Shown piece after piece: positions 6,694 to 11,629 of a DNA stretch of 11,629 nucleotides. Position 1 is the first letter of the stretch, and each line of letters begins with the position of its first letter. The notes under the pieces were generated by a model. That model saw nothing but the letters and a program-made list of their open reading frames with translations, did not search any database and was not told the DNA's origin. Origin of the DNA: Gammaproteobacteria bacterium (GTDB lineage: Bacteria > Pseudomonadota > Gammaproteobacteria > Enterobacterales > Alteromonadaceae); assembly GCA_027484495.1 (NCBI GenBank), contig JAIXSW010000118.1:1-11629 (forward strand). Reading direction: 5' to 3'. Position numbers and translations under genes: made by a program.

Positions 6694-8262
6694 TTAAAGC
6701 GTCACGCCGTTTTTCCAGATGGCGATTTCTTTATTCAGATAAATCTCATTGCGTGTGCGCTCGCCCGATGCGACCGCAACCAAATAACGGAAAAAGTCTT
6801 TGGCAAAGGCTTCCACCGCCACGCCGTCGTGCAACATGGCACCGGCGTCAAAGTCGATCCAGGTTGGTTTACGCACAGCTAAGGCACTGTTAGAACTGAT
6901 TTTGACGGTCGGTACCGGGAAGCCGAGCGGCGTACCGCGGCCTGTCGTGAATAACAAAATGGTGGCGCCGGCTGCGGTCAGCGCAGTCGACGATACCGCG
7001 TCGTTGCCAGGGCCTTGTAATAAGGTCAGGCCGGGCACTTTGGCGCGTTCACCGTAGCCAATCACCTGCTCGACCACGGCACTGCCGCCTTTTTGAATGG
7101 CGCCTAAGGATTTTTCTTCCAGCGTGGTGAGGCCACCGGCTTTATTGCCAGGGCTCGGGTTTTCATACACCGGTTGGTTATTGGCGATGAAATACTGTTT
7201 AAATTCATTTACTAAGCTGACGATGTCCGTGAATACTTGCTCGGTGCGCGCCCGCGCCATTAACACTTGCTCAGCGCCAAACATTTCCGGAGTTTCAGTC
7301 AGAATGACTTTGGCGCCGGCACTGGCCGCTAAATCGGCGATTTGCCCGACCAGCGGGTTGGCGGTGAGACCAGAGAAACCATCGGAGCCGCCGCATTTCA
7401 TGCCAAAGCTGAGTTTGCTGATGGGGCAAGGCTGACGCTGATCGCCGGCCATCAGCTGCAACAATTCAATCGCCGCTTTGAGGCCTTCTTCATCTTCGTC
7501 AGTGACTTGCTGGGCGTTAAAAGCGCGAATGCGCGCCGGGTCCAGATGCTCGAGCCCCATTAACAAAGTCGCCAGCTGATTGTTTTCACAGCCAAGGCCA
7601 ATAATCAGCACAGCGCCAGCATTCGGGTTTTGCGCCAAACCGGCCAAGACACTGCGGGTATGGGCCAAATCGTCGCCGAGCTGCGAACAGCCAAACGGAT
7701 GGGTGTAAGCAAAGACGCCGTCGATATTGGCCAGCTGTTCAGCGTCAACATACTGCTGCGCCGCTTTGGCGATACGGCTGGCCGCCTGATTGACGCAGCC
7801 GACGGTGTTTAAGATCCACAGTTCATTACGGGTACCCGCTTCGCCGTTGGCGCGCGGATAGCCCATAAATTCCGTCGGTAAATCCGCTGGATAGCTGACG
7901 TTATCGCGTGACAGACCATGGTACTGATAGGCCAGTTCGCCATCGAGCGCGGTTTTTAAGTTATGGCTATGGATATGACCACCGGCCGGCACGTCCTGTG
8001 TCAGCACACCGATGGCATAACCATATTTGATCACACTGTCGCCGGCTTTTAAGGCCGTCAGCGCTAATTTATGCCCGGCCGGCACTTCCGCCGGTAAAAC
8101 GACCGGGGTGGCGGCAAAGTCAGGCGGCAGTACAAAGCCGGCCTCAAGCTGGTGCAATGCAACAGCCACGTTGTCGCGCGGATGCACTTGCCACAACGCG
8201 ATCTGCGGCGTTTGCAGCAGTGGAGCGCTACAGCTGGAATTGGAATTTGCTTCAGTCGCCAT
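6694..8262 (-). CDS. uxaA: Altronate dehydratase
   Basis: Removes water from D-altronate to give 2-keto-3-deoxygluconate. The 522-residue product has the two-part UxaA layout. An N-terminal SAF-like domain (about residues 25-105) carries the metal-ligand-like HIHSHN segment. The long catalytic part includes ANGEAGTRNELWILNTVGCVN, the GCSQLGDD block, IGLGCENNQ, CGGSDGFSGLTANP, YENPSPGNKAGG and the characteristic C-terminus KNGVTL. Compared with E. coli UxaA (495 residues) it has about 19 extra N-terminal residues rich in Ser, Asn and Thr before the conserved part. I chose ATG at 8262; a TTG directly upstream (8265) is in frame and slightly better spaced from a weak AGG, so the start may be one codon longer. 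It is the first gene of the operon, preceded by an operator-like site at 8356-8371. Confidence 0.95.
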   Translation of the reverse strand: MATEANSNSSCSAPLLQTPQIALWQVHPRDNVAVALHQLEAGFVLPPDFAATPVVLPAEVPAGHKLALTALKAGDSVIKYGYAIGVLTQDVPAGGHIHSHNLKTALDGELAYQYHGLSRDNVSYPADLPTEFMGYPRANGEAGTRNELWILNTVGCVNQAASRIAKAAQQYVDAEQLANIDGVFAYTHPFGCSQLGDDLAHTRSVLAGLAQNPNAGAVLIIGLGCENNQLATLLMGLEHLDPARIRAFNAQQVTDEDEEGLKAAIELLQLMAGDQRQPCPISKLSFGMKCGGSDGFSGLTANPLVGQIADLAASAGAKVILTETPEMFGAEQVLMARARTEQVFTDIVSLVNEFKQYFIANNQPVYENPSPGNKAGGLTTLEEKSLGAIQKGGSAVVEQVIGYGERAKVPGLTLLQGPGNDAVSSTALTAAGATILLFTTGRGTPLGFPVPTVKISSNSALAVRKPTWIDFDAGAMLHDGVAVEAFAKDFFRYLVAVASGERTRNEIYLNKEIAIWKNGVTL

Positions 8263-8355
8263 CAAATCAGTGCCTGTTCTTAAACTAATGTTTGAGTGTG
8301 ATTTCCGGATCAGACAACATCTGCCATCGCGGTTATTTCACTTATTTGCATATAC

Positions 8356-8371
8356 TGTCTATCGGTAGCAA
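8356..8371. promoter_or_regulatory. Degenerate copy of the CCACCGGTGG operator upstream of uxaA
   Basis: On the minus strand the site reads TTGCTACCGATAGACA. It matches the GH28/left-edge consensus TTGCCACCGGTGGCAA at 11 of 16 positions, with 8 of 9 in the first half. It lies about 95 bp upstream of the uxaA start in the only long gap before the operon. TTGCTA could be the -35 box, as TTGCCA is at the GH28 promoter, but no convincing -10 follows at 17 bp. Its core also resembles gluconate-type LacI-family operators. Confidence 0.4.
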
Positions 8372-8381
8372 TTTAATAGAC

Positions 8382-8409
8382 AAAAAGCCTGCGCCGCTTT
8401 AAAAGCGCA
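8382..8409 (-). terminator. Candidate intrinsic terminator of the GH28 gene
   Basis: Beginning 13 nt after the GH28 stop, minus-strand TGCGC and GCGCA form a 5-bp stem around a 10-nt loop, followed after 3 nt by TTTTT (8382-8386). A second pairing, CGCTTT with AAAGCG, lies within the same segment. The stem is short, so termination may be partial, but the position between GH28 and the uxaA operator is right. Confidence 0.4.
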
Positions 8410-8422
8410 ATGCCAAAACTTT

Positions 8423-9889
8423 TTAACCTTGCCAGCGCCACGGCGCGCCATTGACCAGCACCTGCTTACAATCCAGCTGCCCAACCGCTTCAAGCACACC
8501 AATGCTCTGACAATTCACCTGCACACTGGATAGTTGCAGCGGGCCAATCAGGGCTTCCGGGAAACCGCGCAGCTCAAACAGCCGCTGCGCTTTATTGACC
8601 TGCAGGTTGTGCACAAAGATATTGCGTACCGTCGGCAAAAACGCGCCGGCCCGGCCTTCTTCATAAAAATAGTTCACGACGATGACGTCTTTGACTTCGC
8701 CGATGACGATGTCGCGCAGCGCCACCGTATCAATCAGGCCGCCCCGCAGCGCGTTGGTTTTGATGCGCAGGCCGCGGTCGAGATCGGGGCTGCTCATCAG
8801 CAAACGCCGGGCAAAAATATGGTTGGCACCACCGGAAATCTCACTGCCAATCACCACACCACCGTGACCGGCTTTCATCGTACAATCCTGAATGAGCACT
8901 TGCTCGACCGGCCGGTTGAGACGACGGCCATCGGCGTTACGGCCAGATTTCAGTGCGATGCAGTCGTCACCGGTATCAAACAAGCAATGTTCAATCAGCA
9001 CGCGGCGGCAAGATTCCGGATCGCAGCCATCAGAATTGGGGCCGTGCGACACCACAGTGACGCGACGGATAATCACATCTTCCGATAACACCGGGTTCAT
9101 CACCCAAAACGGCGAATTTTGTAAAGTCAGTCCCTCGACCAGCACGCGCTGGCACTGATAAGCCTGAAATAGCGGCGGGCGCAGGAAGTTTTGCGGCAAC
9201 ACCCGTTCCGCCACCGGTTTACCCTGCTCAATCCACTGCATCAGCAAATCACGACCGGCATGCTGCACTTTGGTGTTGTCGACCGGCCAGGGTGTATGTT
9301 TCCACTTGCCTTTCCATGGCCACCAGCTGCTATTACTGCCGCCGCCGTCGATTTTACCGTTGCCGGTCAGGCCGATATTCTCGGCGCCAAAGGCATAAAT
9401 CAGCGGCTGATAGCCCATCAGTTCCATGCCTTCCCAGCGGGTAAACACCAGCGGCAGATACAGTTCAAGCGCCGGATGGAACGCCAGCACAGCGTCCTGC
9501 TGCAGATGCAATTCAACATTGGATTTCAGCGTCAACGCGCCACAAGGCCAAACCCCGGCTCGCACCAGCACCCGGCCACCACCCGCCTGATGACAGGCGT
9601 CGATGGCACGCTGAAAGGCCGCTCTGTTGTGCCGCGCCGTATTCAGGTCATCCTGCTTGCCGGTATGGGCAGCAAAATCGGTGACGGTAAAAGTCCTGGC
9701 GGGAAAGCTGGTGCGGGCTAAGTCGCGTTCAATCGCATCAGCCTGATCCCAGAGCAAATCGAGCGCGCTGCGCGGTACATCAACAGTATCCGCCGCCGCA
9801 CCCGGCACACCTGCACAACGCCATAATGCCAATGGCAGCGCGGCGGAAAGACCGGCTTTGAGAAATTGGCGTTTTGGCATCATCGGCAT
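8423..9889 (-). CDS. Secreted GH28 polygalacturonase, exo-acting type
   Basis: A glycoside hydrolase family 28 pectinase that hydrolyses alpha-1,4 bonds of polygalacturonate or oligogalacturonides, with a right-handed beta-helix fold. Of 488 residues, an N-terminal export signal (about 1-33) has KRQFLK followed by a hydrophobic core and AAA-D. This resembles a Tat signal with Lys in place of the first Arg; Sec export is also possible. Active-site motifs are NSDGCDP (285-291, catalytic Asp287), DTGDDC (305-310, Asp308/Asp309), GHGG (341-344, His342) and RIK (375-377). The pattern GPNSDGCDPESC with KSGRNADGRR is typical of exo-polygalacturonases, which supports release of galacturonate monomers or dimers, though endo activity is not excluded. 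The start at 9889 has AGGA (9897-9900) 7 nt upstream. It is transcribed separately from the downstream uxaA operon but carries the same operator. Confidence 0.92.
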   Translation of the reverse strand: MPMMPKRQFLKAGLSAALPLALWRCAGVPGAAADTVDVPRSALDLLWDQADAIERDLARTSFPARTFTVTDFAAHTGKQDDLNTARHNRAAFQRAIDACHQAGGGRVLVRAGVWPCGALTLKSNVELHLQQDAVLAFHPALELYLPLVFTRWEGMELMGYQPLIYAFGAENIGLTGNGKIDGGGSNSSWWPWKGKWKHTPWPVDNTKVQHAGRDLLMQWIEQGKPVAERVLPQNFLRPPLFQAYQCQRVLVEGLTLQNSPFWVMNPVLSEDVIIRRVTVVSHGPNSDGCDPESCRRVLIEHCLFDTGDDCIALKSGRNADGRRLNRPVEQVLIQDCTMKAGHGGVVIGSEISGGANHIFARRLLMSSPDLDRGLRIKTNALRGGLIDTVALRDIVIGEVKDVIVVNYFYEEGRAGAFLPTVRNIFVHNLQVNKAQRLFELRGFPEALIGPLQLSSVQVNCQSIGVLEAVGQLDCKQVLVNGAPWRWQG

Positions 9890-9963
9890 GGCATCTTCCT
9901 GTGCTGTGTGTTTGCGCTGACCGAATGGCTGGCAAAGTGCCGGATCAGTCTGCTGTGAAAACC

Positions 9964-9992
9964 AGCATAAGACAAGCTGCCACCGGTGGCAA
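9964..9992 (-). promoter_or_regulatory. Sigma-70-like promoter of the GH28 gene
   Basis: Minus-strand TTGCCA (9987-9992) and TATGCT (9964-9969) are spaced exactly 17 bp apart. The -35 box lies inside the palindrome 9978-9991, the expected geometry for direct repression. The predicted leader is about 65-70 nt. Each box has 4-5 matches to consensus. Confidence 0.5.
9978..9991. promoter_or_regulatory. Perfect 14-bp operator palindrome TGCCACCGGTGGCA
   Basis: A perfect 14-bp palindrome about 90 bp upstream of the GH28 start, overlapping the -35 box and spacer of its promoter. The 12-bp core recurs at 283-294 upstream of the left-edge exported gene. It differs from E. coli KdgR (IclR-family) and ExuR/UxuR (GntR-family) boxes, and its central CG symmetry fits a LacI-family repressor. 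No such regulator is encoded in this window. Confidence 0.65.
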
Positions 9993-10009
9993 TAGGTTCA
10001 GAAAAAATT

Positions 10010-10025
10010 TTGCCACCGAAGGACA
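10010..10025. promoter_or_regulatory. Second, half-conserved operator upstream of GH28
   Basis: TTGCCACCG is followed by AAGGACA. This matches the 16-bp consensus TTGCCACCGGTGGCAA at 12 positions, with the first nine bases identical. Its centre is 33 bp from the centre of the perfect site, close to three helical turns, so both sites face the same side of the DNA. It may be an auxiliary site for cooperative binding. Confidence 0.45.
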
Positions 10026-10059
10026 GAAATCAGACCAGCAGCTGCAGCACTCGATCCGG

Positions 10060-10075
10060 AAAAGCTGCTCCAGCT
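10060..10075 (-). terminator. Candidate terminator of the LysR gene
   Basis: Starting 5 nt after the LysR stop, minus-strand AGCTG, loop GAG and CAGCT form a 5-bp stem whose last T begins a TTTT run. The stem is short but compact and correctly placed to separate the LysR unit from the GH28 promoter. Confidence 0.4.
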
Positions 10076-10080
10076 GCTGT

Positions 10081-10992
10081 TTATTCTTCTGAACGCTGAG
10101 CCGCATCCGCAGCTATTTGCGCCATCAGCTGCATCACCAGCAATAACAAAGGCTCTTGCTGTCTGCGCGCCAAACAGCCAAATAACAGCTGTACCTGCTG
10201 CAGCACAGGTCCGATTAACCGCACCTCGCCTTTGGCAGCAGCATCCCTTGCCGTTGGCGTATGCAGCAAGCCGATCCCAACCCCACTGCTAATCAGCGCC
10301 CGGACCAGATGCTCCTGATCGGCTTCAATCATTTTGGCCGGTCGAAACCGCTGCTCGCGAAACAGGCTCTCAGCGGCGCGGCCGCAACAGCTGCCTGCCG
10401 GCGCGCTGATCCACGGCAACAGGGCGAGCCACTGCCAGTCCGGTGCCGGCTCAGTTCTGAAGCCTGCCGGTAATAGCTGCGGCGCAACTGCCAGCTGAAT
10501 GCCAAAACGGTCCACGCCCTCACTGTGCAGCAGCTCGTGCTGGTCATACTCAGTGTAAAAACCGGCATCGAGCCGACCTTCGCGCAACGCGGTGGCAATA
10601 TCGGCCGGACTGCCAAACTCTAGGCTGACATCCAGTTCTGGCGCCGTTTCACTGAGCTGTGCCAGCAACTTCCCCAATAACACTGCGCTGGCGCCGCGGT
10701 TTGATCCCAGACGCAGCCGGCCCGTCAGGCCGCCACGTAACCGGCGCGCTTCATCCAGCAAATCACGCTGCAGCGCCAGTAGTTGCTCAGCTTTGCTCAG
10801 GATCTCCACACCATGCGGAGTCAGGGTCATGCCTCGCACTGTGCGCTCAAACAGGGTCAGGCCTAACTCTTCTTCCAGCGCTTTAATTTGGGCACTGACC
10901 GCCGGCTGACTGAGATACAACTGTTCGGACGCTTTGGTCACAGCCCCACTTTTAGCGACAGTGACAAAAATCTTTAACTGATAGAGTTCCAT
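10081..10992 (-). CDS. LysR-family transcriptional regulator
   Basis: A 303-residue DNA-binding regulator of usual LysR length. The N-terminal winged helix-turn-helix is clear (GAVTKASEQLYLSQPAVSAQ, residues 16-35, followed by IKALEEELGLTLFER). The linker helix covers about 60-90, and a periplasmic-binding-protein-like effector domain fills the rest. A strong AGGAGG (10997-11002) lies 4 nt before the ATG. It begins 25 nt after the DUF2938 gene and runs in the same direction, so it is most likely co-transcribed with the DUF2798-DUF2938 pair and may control that unit. The palindromes around the pectin genes do not show the T-N11-A form of LysR sites. A role in pectin control is therefore unlikely, though not excluded by its position next to the GH28 gene. 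The effector is unknown. Confidence 0.93.
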   Translation of the reverse strand: MELYQLKIFVTVAKSGAVTKASEQLYLSQPAVSAQIKALEEELGLTLFERTVRGMTLTPHGVEILSKAEQLLALQRDLLDEARRLRGGLTGRLRLGSNRGASAVLLGKLLAQLSETAPELDVSLEFGSPADIATALREGRLDAGFYTEYDQHELLHSEGVDRFGIQLAVAPQLLPAGFRTEPAPDWQWLALLPWISAPAGSCCGRAAESLFREQRFRPAKMIEADQEHLVRALISSGVGIGLLHTPTARDAAAKGEVRLIGPVLQQVQLLFGCLARRQQEPLLLLVMQLMAQIAADAAQRSEE

Positions 10993-11017
10993 ATCGCCTC
11001 CTGCATCGGGCGCACGC

Positions 11018-11533
11018 CTAAACCGGCAACGAAGTCACTGACCAGGCGTTATACACCAAAGCCGACAGATACAAGCCAACACCAAACACCAGATGACTGC
11101 TCAGGCTTTTCAGCCGTGCCTGCCCGGGTTTTGGCGTGTTAGCCGCCGCAATCCCCAGACCAAACGCCGGCTGCATCAGCAAAAATGGCATCAGCACTGT
11201 AACGGCGCCCAGTATTAACGCCGGTGCCAGCGTTGGCGCAGCAAGCCATTGTCCGCCCTGCCAATACAGCATAGGTAAGGCGAATAGCACGCCAATCGCA
11301 TAATGCGCGCTCCAGCCCAACACACATTCACCAGTCTGCTCCGGCGCTTTGCCAATGCCATGGTGACGGAATTGGCCATCACGCATCAGCGCAAACCAAC
11401 GACCGACCAGACAAAAACTCAGCGATTTGACGCCAAAACCTTTATTAAGTAACCAAGACCAGCCATCCAGCAGCAATGTCGCGCCGACACCGAGCACCAG
11501 CGCTGCGGCGGCCATATCGATAAACGCTTCCAT
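11018..11533 (-). CDS. DUF2938 family inner-membrane protein
   Basis: A small integral membrane protein of 171 residues with about four membrane segments: residues 7-28, 76-91, 102-130 and 147-165. Conserved-looking blocks of the DUF2938 family are LVGRWFALM (42-50), the stretch HHGIGKAP (57-64), GECVLGWSAHY (68-78), PTLAPAL (100-106), MPFLLMQPAFGLGIAA (115-130) and the TPKPGQARLKSL segment. The biochemical function of the family is unknown to me. I start at the second of two adjacent ATGs (11533), 5 nt after GAGG; the first (11536) is too close to it, and a GTG at 11578 would overlap the upstream gene by about 40 bp. The ribosome-binding site overlaps the stop of the DUF2798-type gene, so the two are tightly coupled. 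LysR follows 25 nt later. Confidence 0.85.
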   Translation of the reverse strand: MEAFIDMAAAALVLGVGATLLLDGWSWLLNKGFGVKSLSFCLVGRWFALMRDGQFRHHGIGKAPEQTGECVLGWSAHYAIGVLFALPMLYWQGGQWLAAPTLAPALILGAVTVLMPFLLMQPAFGLGIAAANTPKPGQARLKSLSSHLVFGVGLYLSALVYNAWSVTSLPV

Positions 11534-11540
11534 CATCACC

Positions 11541-11629
11541 TCAGGCTTCTTTATCGACAACAGCACTGACCAGTGCACGCACCAGCGGCGTCACCAGCAC
11601 AATAGTCGGGAACGCCACGATAAACGCCA
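11541..11629 (-). CDS. C-terminus of a DUF2798-like small membrane protein (partial)
   Basis: Twenty-eight codons and a TGA stop (11541-11543) are visible, entering from the right edge. The sequence AFIVAFPTIVLVTPLVRALV is followed by SAVVDKEA. The hydrophobic helix with FP-T-VLV-PLVR-LV spacing resembles the last transmembrane helix of DUF2798 proteins, which often neighbour DUF2938 genes. The stop overlaps the ribosome-binding site of the DUF2938 gene (8-nt gap), so the frame is real despite its length. The family assignment rests on a short segment and context. Function is unknown. Confidence 0.65.
   Translation of the reverse strand, partial: AFIVAFPTIVLVTPLVRALVSAVVDKEA

Noticed and set aside
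7132..7139. GCCACCGG half-site within uxaA
   Set aside because: Only one half matches, it lies inside coding sequence, and such GC-rich octamers are expected by chance here.
8534..9088. A 184-codon open frame on the plus strand opposite the GH28 gene
   Set aside because: It is antisense to the conserved catalytic region of GH28 and its product shows no family features.
10590..10598. CGGTGGCAA half-site within the LysR gene
   Set aside because: The other half does not match and the site is internal to a coding region far from any start.
10081..10992. The LysR protein as regulator of the shared palindrome
   Set aside because: The palindrome has even symmetry with a central CG step, typical of LacI-type proteins, and the LysR gene belongs by spacing and direction to the DUF2798-DUF2938 unit.
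11018..11578. GTG start at 11578 for the DUF2938 gene
   Set aside because: It would overlap the end of the upstream DUF2798-like gene by about 40 bp, whereas GAGG lies just before the ATG pair at 11533-11536.

Overview
The window reads as a catabolic island for pectin and D-galacturonate from a GC-rich, probably aquatic or plant-matter-degrading gammaproteobacterium. The gene families and the exported-protein style fit Alteromonadales, Cellvibrionales or Xanthomonadales relatives; the genus cannot be fixed from sequence alone. Every gene I can support lies on the minus strand, so transcription runs from the right edge to the left.

Right block (about 10081-11629): the end of a DUF2798-type membrane protein, a complete four-helix DUF2938 membrane protein and a LysR-family regulator form a tight co-directional set. 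It looks unrelated to pectin use. Next (8423-9889) is a monocistronic secreted GH28 polygalacturonase of the exo-acting type, with its own promoter and two operator-like sites.

Central operon (317-8262), in order of transcription: uxaA (altronate dehydratase), uxaC (uronate isomerase), a uxuB-type uronate reductase, eda/kdgA (KDPG aldolase), kdgK (KDG kinase) and a gapN-type non-phosphorylating glyceraldehyde-3-phosphate dehydrogenase. uxaC/uxuB and uxuB/eda overlap by 4 bp, and eda-kdgK are 13 bp apart. Together they take D-galacturonate via tagaturonate, altronate, KDG and KDPG to pyruvate plus glyceraldehyde-3-phosphate, and then to 3-phosphoglycerate with NADPH. At the left edge (1-149) is the signal peptide of an exported protein, possibly a TonB-dependent receptor that would import the oligogalacturonides released by the GH28.

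The most interesting regulatory signal is a palindrome, TGCCACCGGTGGCA. It is perfect (14 bp) on the GH28 promoter, nearly perfect (12 bp) upstream of the left-edge exported gene, and degenerate upstream of uxaA. This implies one regulon under a LacI-type repressor encoded outside the window. Other points of note are the pairing of a UxuB-type reductase with UxaA, an altered catalytic-glutamate motif in the GapN-like enzyme, and a long hairpin or dyad upstream of the left-edge gene. I found no RNA genes, CRISPR arrays, insertion sequences or phage genes, and no gene-free stretch longer than about 190 bp. No novel multi-gene defence or mobile system is visible.
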